A stretch of 64,000 nt of DNA from Evansella caseinilytica. Its GTDB lineage: Bacteria; Bacillota; Bacilli; Bacillales; Salisediminibacteriaceae. Below, piece by piece: positions 54,982 through 64,000 of this stretch; the stretch's first letter is position 1; every line of letters starts with the position of its first letter. The position numbers and the translations under genes were made by a program. The notes under the pieces are model-generated. The model ran no database searches. It was not told where the DNA came from and worked only from the letters and a program-made list of their open reading frames with translations. The stretch is from contig NZ_FNPI01000003.1 in assembly GCF_900107275.1 (NCBI RefSeq), positions 248,001-312,000 of the forward strand, in the 5' to 3' direction.

Positions 54982-56391
54982 TTACTTCACAATGTGAATC
55001 GGCATGCCTAAGGCAACTTCTGCTGTTTCCATCGTAATTTCTCCCAAGGATGGATGGGCATGAATCGTTAACGCGATATCCTCTGCCGTCATGCCGGCTT
55101 CAATGGCGACGCATGCTTCGGAAATCATATCGGAAGCATTTGCCCCGGCAATTTGGACACCGAGTACAAGGCCGTCTTCTTTTCGGGTTACCATTTTCAT
55201 AAAGCCTTCCGATTCATTAAGCGATAACGCGCGGCCGTTTGCGGCAAACGGAAATTTCGCAACTACGACATCGTATCCTTCTTCCTTCGCTTCCGCTTCG
55301 GTTAAGCCCACTGTGGCAAGCTCCGGTCCTGAGAAAACGACTGCCGGGATCGCTGTATAATCAATTTCCGACGGATGACCGGAAATGGCTTCCGCGGCCA
55401 CTTTGCCTTCATAAGACGCTTTATGGGCGAGCTGTGGTCCAGGAACAATATCGCCGATGGCATAAATGTTTTTCACTGATGTGCGGCATTGCTTATCGAC
55501 TTTGATAATCCCTTTTTCATCCACTTCAACTCCGGCCTGCTCCAGTCCGAGATCTTCTGTATTCGGCTTTCTGCCGACGGTAACTAACAAATAGTCTCCC
55601 TCGAACTCTTCTACTTTTCCTTGCACTTCCGCAGTCACTTTGACACCGCTGGCGGTTTCTTCCATCGCTTGCGCAAATGCTTCCGTCTTAATCACAGCAC
55701 CGGCTTTCTTCAATCGGCGGTCAACAAGCTGGCTCATTTGCTTTTCAAATCCAGGTAAAATCGATTTCGTACCTTCGAGAATTGTTACTTCTGAACCGAG
55801 GTTGGCATAGGCCGAGCCGAGTTCAATCCCGATGTAGCCGCCGCCGATAACGATCAGCTTCTTCGGTACTTCCTTCAAGGCAAGGGCGCCAGTGGAAGAA
55901 ACGACGCGCTCGCTGAATTTAAACGCCGGCAATTCGATCGGCCGGGATCCTGTAGCAACAATACAATGGTTGAACTTGTATGTTTGCGACGATTTTTCGT
56001 CCATGATTCGAACTGTCGAATCATCAACGAAATAAGCTTCCCCTTTCACGATCTCCACTTTATTTCCTTTTAATAGACCTTCGACGCCACCGGTAAGCTT
56101 GTTCACGACAGAAGCTTTCCACGCTTGTACTTTTGTAAAATCAAGCTTCACGTCACCGACGGAAATTCCCATATCTTCAGAATGATTCGCCTCATGGTAG
56201 CGGTGACCTGCTTCAATCAGTGCCTTCGACGGGATACATCCAACGTTTAAGCACACTCCGCCAAGGTTTTCTTTTTCAACGATCGTGACTTTTTGGCCAA
56301 GCTGGGCAGCGCGGATTGCCGCCACATATCCACCGGGACCTGAACCAATAACCAACGTATCAACTTCTACCGGAAAATCTCCAACTACCAT
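54982..56391 (-). CDS. pdhD: Dihydrolipoamide dehydrogenase (E3)
   Basis: 469 residues. FAD enzyme that reoxidises the lipoyl arms with NAD+. Seen: [17 protein letters not shown] (FAD, 17-33), [13 protein letters not shown] (redox disulfide), [10 protein letters not shown] (NAD) and HAHPSLGE (catalytic His-Glu). It lies 4 nt after pdhC; last gene of pdhABCD. ATG 56391 with GGAGGGG. Confidence 0.97.
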   Translation of the reverse strand: MVVGDFPVEVDTLVIGSGPGGYVAAIRAAQLGQKVTIVEKENLGGVCLNVGCIPSKALIEAGHRYHEANHSEDMGISVGDVKLDFTKVQAWKASVVNKLTGGVEGLLKGNKVEIVKGEAYFVDDSTVRIMDEKSSQTYKFNHCIVATGSRPIELPAFKFSERVVSSTGALALKEVPKKLIVIGGGYIGIELGSAYANLGSEVTILEGTKSILPGFEKQMSQLVDRRLKKAGAVIKTEAFAQAMEETASGVKVTAEVQGKVEEFEGDYLLVTVGRKPNTEDLGLEQAGVEVDEKGIIKVDKQCRTSVKNIYAIGDIVPGPQLAHKASYEGKVAAEAISGHPSEIDYTAIPAVVFSGPELATVGLTEAEAKEEGYDVVVAKFPFAANGRALSLNESEGFMKMVTRKEDGLVLGVQIAGANASDMISEACVAIEAGMTAEDIALTIHAHPSLGEITMETAEVALGMPIHIVK

Positions 56392-56395
56392 AATC

Positions 56396-57703
56396 CTACC
56401 CCTCCATTACGATTAATTGCGGGTCATTTAACAGACGTTTGATATGATTTAATGCATGCTGGGCTGTGGCTCCATCAATAATCCGATGATCGAAGCTTAA
56501 AGATAAGGCAAGCACAGGAGCTACTGCCACTTCACCGTCACGTACAATTGCTTTTTCCTGAATGCGGCCCAATCCTAAAATCGCCACTTCCGGATGGTTG
56601 ATCACCGGTGTGAACCATTGACCGCCGGCGGAACCGATGTTTGTTATGGTGCATGAAGCACCCTTCATTTCATCCGGTGCAAGCGTGCCTTCCCTTGCCT
56701 TTGCCGCCAACTCGTTGATTTCATTGGAAATCGCAAACACCGATTTTCGATCCGTGTCTTTGACAACCGGGACAAGCAAGCCTTTTTCTGTATCGGCAGC
56801 AATGCCGATATTATAATAATGTTTATGGACAATCTCGTCCGTTGCATCATCCAACGATGTGTTTAGCATCGGATATTCCCGCAGCGCGGAAGTCAATGCT
56901 TTCACAACATACGGCAAATACGTAAGCTTAATCCCTTTTTCCTGAGCAATCGGCTTGAATTTTTTACGATGTGCCACTAAATCGGTCACTTCGACTTCAT
57001 CCATTAAGGTCACATGCGGCGCTGTCTGCTTCGAGTTCACCATCGCTCGTGAAATCGCCTTGCGGATTCCGGACATTTTCTCGCGGGTTTCCAGTTCGCC
57101 GTATACCGGTTTATACGGAGCAACCGCTTTTTTCTCCGGTGCCACAGCCGCTTGATCGGCTGTCGTTTCCGCCGCTGCTTCGGCGGCAGGTGCTGCGCCG
57201 TTTGCCAGGAAGTTGTCGATATCAGCTTTCAGAACACGGCCGTTTTTCCCTGTTCCGTTCACTTGCTGAATCGCCACTTGCTTTTCACGGGCGTATTTCC
57301 TAATAGACGGCATCGCGATCACACGGCGGTTTTCATCAACATTTACATCCGCTTGTGCTGCCGGTTGTGCCGCCGCTTCCGCTTTTGCCTGCTCCGGTGC
57401 ATCTGCGACCGCCTCTTGCGGCGCTTCTTCTTCATGGTCGCCGTGAGCCGACGGCGGTTGTACAGCATCTGTTTCAAACGTAATAATTACCGTTCCGACA
57501 GTCGTAACGACTCCCTCTTCTACATGAATCTTTAATACTTTGCCATCTACCGGAGAAGGGATTTCGACAACTGCCTTATCATTTTGAACTTCGCAAAGGA
57601 CGTCGTCTTCCTTTACTTCCTGCCCTTCCTTCACTTCCCATTTTACGATCTCGCCTTCATGAATACCTTCACCGATATCAGGCATTTTAAACTCATATGC
57701 CAC
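56396..57703 (-). CDS. pdhC: Dihydrolipoamide acetyltransferase (E2)
   Basis: 435 residues: one lipoyl domain (about 1-78, lipoylated Lys in [14 protein letters not shown]), an Ala/Pro/Glu-rich linker, a peripheral subunit-binding domain (about 130-167), a second linker and the catalytic domain (about 205-435, HRIIDGATA with His-Asp). GTG start 57703 after GGAGGAG. It is separated from pdhB by 224 nt that carry a MITE-like element. Confidence 0.97.
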   Translation of the reverse strand: MAYEFKMPDIGEGIHEGEIVKWEVKEGQEVKEDDVLCEVQNDKAVVEIPSPVDGKVLKIHVEEGVVTTVGTVIITFETDAVQPPSAHGDHEEEAPQEAVADAPEQAKAEAAAQPAAQADVNVDENRRVIAMPSIRKYAREKQVAIQQVNGTGKNGRVLKADIDNFLANGAAPAAEAAAETTADQAAVAPEKKAVAPYKPVYGELETREKMSGIRKAISRAMVNSKQTAPHVTLMDEVEVTDLVAHRKKFKPIAQEKGIKLTYLPYVVKALTSALREYPMLNTSLDDATDEIVHKHYYNIGIAADTEKGLLVPVVKDTDRKSVFAISNEINELAAKAREGTLAPDEMKGASCTITNIGSAGGQWFTPVINHPEVAILGLGRIQEKAIVRDGEVAVAPVLALSLSFDHRIIDGATAQHALNHIKRLLNDPQLIVMEG

Positions 57704-57784
57704 GACTAACTCCTCCGTTTCCTGTAAGTGTGTGCTCCAAAAGCTGAATACGTCTTTTTCAGTTGTTATTACCAGCGATTAAAA

Positions 57785-57928
57785 GAGCGTGTTCAAAATG
57801 GCAATGGCTCCGCCCGATGCACCGGCTACGAGAAAACCACTCCTAGCCGGTTTGAAGGAACGCATCGGCTTCACTCATTGCATCGTGATTGTTGAAAAAG
57901 ATAAAAAACGATCTTTTTGAACAATCAC
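57785..57928 (+). mobile_element. MITE-like family A copy inside the pdh operon, flanked by TAAAA
   Basis: 144 bp, GAGCGTGTTCAAAATGG to GAACAATCAC, TAAAA at 57780-57784 and 57929-57933. Its last C (57928) plus TA of the target form the complement of the pdhB TAG stop. The terminal hairpin TTCAAAAAGATCG-type structure lies immediately 3' of pdhB in the transcript. Confidence 0.82.
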
Positions 57929-58905
57929 TAAAAGTTCACAACTTCCTTTGCTTTTTCCACAATATCTTTATAGCTTGGAAGCCAAATATCCTCCGCTACC
58001 GCAAACGGAAATACCGTATCAGGTGCGGTTACTCTTAATACCGGCGCTTCAAGGCTTAAGATTGCCCGTTCCGTAATTTCCGCAACTACACTCGCGGCGA
58101 TACCCGCCTGCTTTTGCGCCTCTTGAACAACGATGGCGCGGTTTGTTTTTTCCACGGATTGAATAATCGTATCGATATCCAGCGGACTGATTGTGCGAAG
58201 ATCAATCACCTCCGCCTCAATTCCTTCTTTCGCAAGCTCTTCCGCCGCTTTTAATGAAGAATGGACCATTGCCCCATACGTAATAATGGAAACATCCTTT
58301 CCTTCGCGCTTTACATCCGCCTCTCCCAACGGAATCGTGTAGCCTTCCTCAGGCACTTCCCCACGGAAAGAACGGTAAAGCTTCATATGTTCTAAAAAGA
58401 TGACCGGATCATGGTCGCGGATGGCAGAGATCAGCAATCCTTTTGCATCATAAGGAGTGGAAGGAATAACTACTTTTACCCCCGGCGTTTGTGCCATTAA
58501 TCCTTCTAAGCTGTCGGCATGAAGCTCCGGAGTTTTTACCCCGCCGCCAAACGGAGAACGAATCGTTACCGGAGAATGATATACTCCGCCGGAGCGATAT
58601 CGCATCCGGGCCATTTGTGCTGCGATGGCATCAAACGTTTCGAACACGAAGCCGAAAAATTGAATTTCCATCACCGGACGAAAGCCTGTGACACTTAATC
58701 CTGTAGCAAGTCCGCCGATACCTGATTCGGCTAACGGGGTATCAAAGACCCGATCTTCTCCAAATTCCTTCTGCAGGCCTTCCGTTGCCCGGAATACTCC
58801 CCCGTTCTGCCCGACGTCTTCTCCGAAAACAAGAACCGTTTCGTCGTTCTTTAATTCGTTACGCATCGCATCCGTAATTGCCTGAATCATCGTCATTTGC
58901 GCCAT
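57928..58905 (-). CDS. pdhB: Pyruvate dehydrogenase E1 beta subunit
   Basis: 325 residues. Transketolase-type beta chain with [29 protein letters not shown] and the C-terminal [17 protein letters not shown]. It forms the E1 heterotetramer with PdhA. The stop codon is built at the MITE junction, so the original terminus may have been slightly different. Confidence 0.97.
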   Translation of the reverse strand: MAQMTMIQAITDAMRNELKNDETVLVFGEDVGQNGGVFRATEGLQKEFGEDRVFDTPLAESGIGGLATGLSVTGFRPVMEIQFFGFVFETFDAIAAQMARMRYRSGGVYHSPVTIRSPFGGGVKTPELHADSLEGLMAQTPGVKVVIPSTPYDAKGLLISAIRDHDPVIFLEHMKLYRSFRGEVPEEGYTIPLGEADVKREGKDVSIITYGAMVHSSLKAAEELAKEGIEAEVIDLRTISPLDIDTIIQSVEKTNRAIVVQEAQKQAGIAASVVAEITERAILSLEAPVLRVTAPDTVFPFAVAEDIWLPSYKDIVEKAKEVVNF

Positions 58906-58908
58906 AGC

Positions 58909-60054
<1,146 letters not shown>

Positions 60055-60223
60055 TTATCCTGTTTTCCATTGTTTAGGTTGCCCAGCCGAAAATAAAACA
60101 ATGTGAACAACGGCTTTTTCCCGCAGTTCCTGCCGGACGCCACGCTCCGCATTTTTGCTTCGGCAGATACAACTGTCATAATATTTTCCCAAAAACACTA
60201 ATACAACATTCCTGACGAGTCTT

Positions 60224-60253
60224 AGTTTACATGAAACATTTACTAATAGTCAA
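60224..60253 (-). promoter_or_regulatory. Sigma-A promoter of pdhA
   Basis: Minus strand TTGACT (60253-60248), 18 nt, TAAACT (60229-60224). It implies a leader of about 220 nt. Confidence 0.6.
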
Positions 60254-60524
60254 ACATTTTGTTCTTTATTTTATAGTTTTTTAACGTGATCGTGTTGTTT
60301 TATAACTTTTTGTCATTTTTGTGTCTGTTATACAATCAAAATACATCTGTTATATAAACTTTATTATGCCTTTATGTCCATATTCGCAGCGGAGGACTGC
60401 CTGTTTTCTGCCAGATTGATGATTGCTTTTGCCGGTTCTCAGAAAGATTCTCTCCTCGAAAAGCAAGGGCATTAACTGGACGCTGCGGGGTATGATGCGC
60501 TGACCCGTTGTTTTTGGCAATAAG

Positions 60525-60562
60525 AAAAGCCCCGGCATGGAGCATTGTCCACACCAGGGCTG
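60525..60562 (-). terminator. Terminator after ykyA
   Basis: Minus strand AGCCCTGG pairs with CCGGGGCT (one wobble), followed by TTTTCTT. Confidence 0.75.
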
Positions 60563-60573
60563 TTCCTGTCATT

Positions 60574-61227
60574 CTATGCATCGTCAAAAACAACATCCAA
60601 ATCCGCCACATCGTAAAAGCTTCTTTTCGCATCATTGAACGACGACGTATATTCATTAAACCGCTGGTTCAAATCATTGATGCGTTGATATGCTTCGTTG
60701 ACGAGATCGTGCTGTTCCTGAAGTTGATCTATCGTCAGATCTTCCTGATAAACAAGGGTGTATAAACGAACATCCAAATCGATGGTAGCAACGTACTCGG
60801 AATAAAGTTCTTGATATGTTTCATACCTGTCTTTCATGACCTCCACCATCTCTTCGGCTTGGCTTTGGATGGCTTCTTCTTCAAACGCTTCAATAAATGG
60901 AACCGAAAGCAGGAATTGTTCATACGCCTCATCGATAATTGCTTTTTCCTCTTGAACTAATGTTCTTCTTTTTTCCGCCGATTCAATCGCTTGCTTCGAT
61001 AAGCTTTCAATCTCCTCTAAATCTGAAAGGGAAAGCATTTCTTCATACAAATCATATTCATCGTTTTCCGCATCCGCCAGCGGCGTCTGTTTTCCTTCCA
61101 CTGCCTTTTCAATCTGAACGGCTTCCTCCAGATGGCCGTACATACTTTCTGCCGGATTGTCGTCCGAGCAGGCGATGAGCATGAAACAAATGACCGACAG
61201 GATAATAAAACTGGCAAATTTCCTCAA
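60574..61227 (-). CDS. ykyA: YkyA family lipoprotein
   Basis: 217 residues from TTG 61227 (GGGGGAGA site). Lipobox LIAC (Cys about 20). The rest is an acidic, all-helical coiled-coil protein (about 30-205), matching the YkyA 'putative cell-wall binding lipoprotein' family. Position upstream of pdhA as in B. subtilis. Confidence 0.88.
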   Translation of the reverse strand: MRKFASFIILSVICFMLIACSDDNPAESMYGHLEEAVQIEKAVEGKQTPLADAENDEYDLYEEMLSLSDLEEIESLSKQAIESAEKRRTLVQEEKAIIDEAYEQFLLSVPFIEAFEEEAIQSQAEEMVEVMKDRYETYQELYSEYVATIDLDVRLYTLVYQEDLTIDQLQEQHDLVNEAYQRINDLNQRFNEYTSSFNDAKRSFYDVADLDVVFDDA

Positions 61228-61491
61228 TGTTCTCTCCCCCTAAACCAAACCAATTCAATAAAAAATTTTCGTACTTTCGCGCCGTTGACAACTGTTTTTT
61301 CTTTACTTCCTCTAATTGTCCGCCCTGCTTTTGAGACAAACGTAAAAACACTTGAATAAAACGCGCCAGATTTTAGGTATCCATCCATCCAAACCAGTGA
61401 CAAATGCATACTATGTAGTAGCTGACAAACCGTTCGTTGTTGAAAAGCAATTGAATAGTATGTTTTGCTAAAAGCTAAAGGAGGTATTGCC

Positions 61492-61671
61492 ATGTACGGT
61501 TATGGTGGACATTCCTGTAATCCGTGCTATTATGGCTACGGATATAGAACACCGGTTTACGCCGCGCCTGCTTACCCATCTTCTGGAAGCGGTGTAGGAA
61601 TCGTTGTTGCGCTGCTCGTGGTTCTCTTTATCTTTATTATTATTCTCGGAGCTGCCAAATTCTATCGTTAG
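61492..61671 (+). CDS. YjcZ family sporulation peptide
   Basis: 59 residues from ATG 61492 (GGAGG site). N-terminal Gly/Tyr/Pro-rich part (YGYGGHSCNPCYYGYGYR) and a C-terminal membrane helix (about 34-56, VGIVVALLVVLFIFIIILGA). Typical of YjcZ/YtjC-type small spore peptides. Upstream GCATACTATG (about 61407-61416) resembles a mother-cell sigma-K -10. Confidence 0.82.
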   Translation: MYGYGGHSCNPCYYGYGYRTPVYAAPAYPSSGSGVGIVVALLVVLFIFIIILGAAKFYR

Positions 61672-61686
61672 CAAGGCTCAACCAGG

Positions 61687-61725
61687 GCAAGAGTTTCGAC
61701 GCTCTTGCTTCTTTCCTTTTTTTAC
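61687..61725 (+). terminator. Terminator after the YjcZ-type gene
   Basis: GCAAGAG (61687-61693) pairs with CTCTTGC (61702-61708), followed by a T-rich tract. Confidence 0.75.
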
Positions 61726-61859
61726 ATTGTATTATACATTATAATATATGAAATAACCGATGATTTTATTATGATGTCATATTAATCGGATGTACAATCA
61801 GTAATCAGCGCCCTCATTCAAATTTATCACATCATTTTTTCTGGAAGGAGACCCATTCA

Positions 61860-62441
61860 ATGCTAACAATGAAAGACATTATCCGAGAAGGCCATCCAAC
61901 ATTGCGTCAGGTGGCAAAAGAGGTATCACTGCCGCCATCTGCAGAGGATATCTCTATCTTAAAAAAGATGATGGAATTTTTAATGGACAGTCAGGATCCG
62001 GAAATCGCCGAAAAATACGGACTGCGTCCGGGTGTAGGATTAGCGGCCCCGCAAATCAATATCAACAAGCGAATGATTGCTGTCAGAGTGGAAGACCAAC
62101 GAGGGGAACTCATCGACATCGGGCTCTTTAATCCGAAAATGATCAGCCATTCGTTGGAAACTACTTTTTTGGATAACGGTGAAGGCTGCCTTTCCGTCGA
62201 CCGGGATGTACCTGGAATCGTTCCGCGATATGCCAGAATCAAAGTGAGCGGTACAACAATTGACGGCGAGAACGTAACCCTCAAACTCAAAGGGATGCCG
62301 GCTATTGTATTTCAACATGAAATCGATCACTTAAACGGCATTATGTTCTATGACCGCATAGAACAGCCCGACCCTTTCAAGCAGCCGCTTCCGCCAAAGG
62401 AAGTTGTTAAGCGAAGTGAGTTTGACGGCCCGCTCACATAA
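61860..62441 (+). CDS. def: Peptide deformylase
   Basis: 193 residues. Removes the formyl group from nascent proteins. All three motifs present: GVGLAAPQI (motif 1), EGCLSV (motif 2, metal Cys) and QHEIDHLNG (motif 3, HExxH metal site). Longer type II form found in Bacilli (YkrB). ATG 61860 with GGAAGGAG. Confidence 0.96.
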   Translation: MLTMKDIIREGHPTLRQVAKEVSLPPSAEDISILKKMMEFLMDSQDPEIAEKYGLRPGVGLAAPQININKRMIAVRVEDQRGELIDIGLFNPKMISHSLETTFLDNGEGCLSVDRDVPGIVPRYARIKVSGTTIDGENVTLKLKGMPAIVFQHEIDHLNGIMFYDRIEQPDPFKQPLPPKEVVKRSEFDGPLT

Positions 62442-62474
62442 CGAAACTACTGAACGGCGGGCAAGCCGATAACG

Positions 62475-62499
62475 GGAAGCTGCTCCGGCAGCAGCTTCC
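62475..62499. terminator. Hairpin after def
   Basis: GGAAGCTGCT (62475-62484) pairs with AGCAGCTTCC (62490-62499); no T-run. Confidence 0.5.
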
Positions 62500-62571
62500 G
62501 CCTGTTCCGTCCAAAGATTGGCCCCTTTGAGACCTTCCTTTAAACAAAGACGTGGTGATGAAGATCAAAGA

Positions 62572-63354
62572 TCAGCCTTTTAACAGACCTAATTCCAGTA
62601 AACCGTGGTAAACTCCGTCCTCTTCCACATGTTTTGTCACGAACTTCGCCGCCTGTTTTGCTTCCGGTACGGCATTTCCCATCGCTACCCCGGTCCCCAC
62701 ATATTGAAGCATTTCGATATCGTTTAATCCATCGCCGAATGCATAAGTATTTTCCGGAGAAACTTTCATGACCTTCAGCATTTCCTGAATTCCTTTTGCT
62801 TTCGATCCGCCTTTTGGCAGCACATCCACCGCCTTTTTGTGCCACCTGACATAATCAAAATGATCGTGCGTCACTTCCGCCCACTCTGTATCTTTTTCTT
62901 CAAGGAATAACAGCGCCTGATAAATATCGTTTTCGCGATGAAACGTTGCATGATATTCAGGATATGCCTGTTTTAAGCTTCCCATGCCTTCATGAATAAA
63001 CGGATGATCCTCGTGGTTGGCATACATGTCTTTTTCGCTGAGAAACACCATTGGATGCCCCTGCTGTTTTGCAGACAGTTCTAATTCTATCATCTTATTT
63101 TTTGATAGCGGTTCAGTGTACACGACGTCGCCATTTAACACGACATAGGAACCATTAAAACTGACATAGGAAGTCATGCCAAGCTCCTTCATGATCGCTT
63201 GCAGCATCGTCGGTCCCCTGCCGGTAGCGATCGCTACGTGTATCCCTTGTTCATGAAGCCGGCTGACAGCCGTTTTCGTCGATTTGGGTATTTCTTTGCT
63301 GTCATTTAAAATCGTTCCATCAATATCTAAAAATACAACTTTTTTCTCTTGCAT
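62572..63354 (-). CDS. ykrA: Cof-type HAD phosphatase (YkrA)
   Basis: 260 residues from ATG 63354 (the frame continues to 63414 but the family starts at EKKVVFLDIDGT). HAD motifs: DIDGTI (nucleophile Asp), ATGRG, Lys before AKGI, and GDGLNDIEML. C2-cap Cof subfamily; likely a sugar-phosphate or nucleotide phosphatase. The ribosome site is weak. Confidence 0.9.
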   Translation of the reverse strand: MQEKKVVFLDIDGTILNDSKEIPKSTKTAVSRLHEQGIHVAIATGRGPTMLQAIMKELGMTSYVSFNGSYVVLNGDVVYTEPLSKNKMIELELSAKQQGHPMVFLSEKDMYANHEDHPFIHEGMGSLKQAYPEYHATFHRENDIYQALLFLEEKDTEWAEVTHDHFDYVRWHKKAVDVLPKGGSKAKGIQEMLKVMKVSPENTYAFGDGLNDIEMLQYVGTGVAMGNAVPEAKQAAKFVTKHVEEDGVYHGLLELGLLKG

Positions 63355-63548
63355 AGAGTCAATCCAACTTTCTAAGTAAAGATAATGAATTATTTTTTTG
63401 TAAAAGTACCTCATTTAAATCTATCGGATGAAACGTTATTTGTCAAAGCATTCCCAAGCTTTTCCTTACAAGCTTTTTTAAAATCTGCGAATACTATTTA
63501 TAAAAAAAGAAACCGTGAGTCTTGAATTGCATGAAAGGAGGGTTTAAA

Positions 63549-63620
63549 ATGTTGAAAAGGTGGAGAGAACGAATATTGAAACGATGTCGTGACTTACTTC
63601 CGAAAAAATTGTATGCTTAA
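63549..63620 (+). CDS. Tiny arginine-rich peptide (23 codons), unknown
   Basis: ATG 63549 has a near-perfect AAAGGAGGG site 6-7 nt upstream. The 23-residue product is strongly basic (core LKRWRERILKRCR) and amphipathic if helical. A 15-bp hairpin with one wobble follows the stop (63630-63662). Not recognised. The frame after the TAA stays open for about 75 more codons to 63848. It lies in the ykrA-rpoY divergent gap. Confidence 0.5.
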   Translation: MLKRWRERILKRCRDLLPKKLYA

Positions 63621-63629
63621 GATAACGGT

Positions 63630-63662
63630 AATCCTTCTTTCTTCACGGAAGAGAGAAGGATT
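63630..63662. terminator. 15-bp hairpin after the tiny ORF
   Basis: AATCCTTCTTTCTTC (63630-63644) and GAAGAGAGAAGGATT (63648-63662) pair with one G-T. The 3-nt loop and lack of T-run make it an unusual terminator; it may be part of an RNA. Confidence 0.5.
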
Positions 63663-63925
63663 CATCCTGTACCGGATCCGAAGCAAAAAGGAAAGACAAG
63701 CGTTCGGGGCATGGCAGTCACAAGCAGCGCAGTGACACCGCCGGAGGACATACACCGCCTATGCTCCGTACGACTGGAATATCCTTTTACGAACGGTAAC
63801 GGGGATACTCTTACGCAAACAACACGTGTGATAACATACATAGGATGAATCACTAAAAATGAAAAAGCCTGAAACGTACAAAAAGATCCTATTGTATCGT
63901 ATATAAAAATAAAGGAGAGGATGTA

Positions 63926-64000
63926 ATGATTTTTAAAGTATTTTATCAACCGACCATCACCGAGGTACCGGTTCGGGAAAAAACGGATGCCTTGTATATT
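63926..64000 (+). CDS. rpoY: RNA polymerase epsilon subunit RpoY (start only)
   Basis: First 25 codons before the window ends. [20 protein letters not shown] is the conserved N-terminus of RpoY (YkzG), the small RNA polymerase subunit encoded upstream of rnjA in Firmicutes. ATG 63926 with AAAGGAGAGG. Confidence 0.88.
   Translation, partial: MIFKVFYQPTITEVPVREKTDALYI

Noticed and set aside
63662-63949. Minus-strand 95-codon frame upstream of rpoY
   Set aside because: It has no ribosome site, covers the rpoY start and leader, and has a low-complexity, non-protein-like composition.

Overview
The window is a chromosomal segment of a spore-forming, bacillithiol-producing member of the Bacillaceae. 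The evidence is the gene order, which follows the Bacillus subtilis ykr-pdh-ykt-yla-cta-ylb-mra region almost gene by gene (read right to left here), together with sporulation genes (spoVD, rsfA, ylbJ, ylaJ, a YjcZ-type peptide, a csfG-like RNA), bshC and a caa3-type cytochrome oxidase. The genus cannot be fixed from sequence reading alone. Most genes lie on the minus strand.

Layout. 1-4.8 kb: start of the division and wall cluster mraZ-rsmH-ftsL-pbpB-spoVD, with tandem MraZ-type boxes before mraZ. 5-8.3 kb: bshC, a DUF3397 membrane protein and a PanE-type reductase. 8.4-25.4 kb: the ylb block (ylbP, rsfA, rpmF, ylbN, tmcAL/ylbM, ylbL, ylbK, ylbJ, coaD, rsmD, a csfG-like forespore RNA, ylbG, ylbF, ylbE, ylbD, ylbC, ylbB, ylbA). 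It is interrupted between ylbF and ylbE by a two-gene module: an XPB/ERCC3-type helicase and a 526-residue partner. 25.5-33.9 kb: a YtvI-like permease and the terminal oxidase genes (ctaM-like, ctaF, ctaE, ctaD, ctaC, ctaB, divergent ctaA). 34-42 kb: dps, pyruvate carboxylase, ylaN, glutaminase, ylaL and the PIN-PhoH protein YlaK. ftsW is absent from its usual place between ylaN and pyc. 42-49.2 kb: ylaJ, an FMN-barrel protein, ylaI, ylaH, ylaF, an inositol-monophosphatase homologue, ykzI, yktB, and an Arg/Lys/Orn decarboxylase. 49.3-54.2 kb: a patch not in the B. subtilis layout (DUF3055-like, GAF-like, M23 peptidase plus polysaccharide deacetylase operon, BCCT transporter). 54.4-64 kb: Slp-like lipoprotein, pdhDCBA, ykyA, a YjcZ-type peptide, def, a Cof-type HAD phosphatase, a tiny arginine-rich ORF and the first 25 codons of rpoY.

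Overlaid on this core are non-coding mobile repeats. Family A (about 145 bp, with two long 357-420 bp forms) and family B (about 155 bp) share termini of the type G(A/T)GNNTGTTCAAAAAG. Four short family A copies are flanked by identical 5-bp A/T-rich direct repeats, and one long copy by a 6-bp one. I read these as MITE-like elements moved by one transposase that is not encoded here. One copy sits inside the pdh operon and supplies a base of the pdhB stop codon; two long copies in opposite orientation bracket ylbE-ylbD-ylbC.

The strongest candidates for little-described biology are the XPB-helicase/partner module inserted in a conserved sporulation block, and the MITE-like system with its habit of landing at gene ends.
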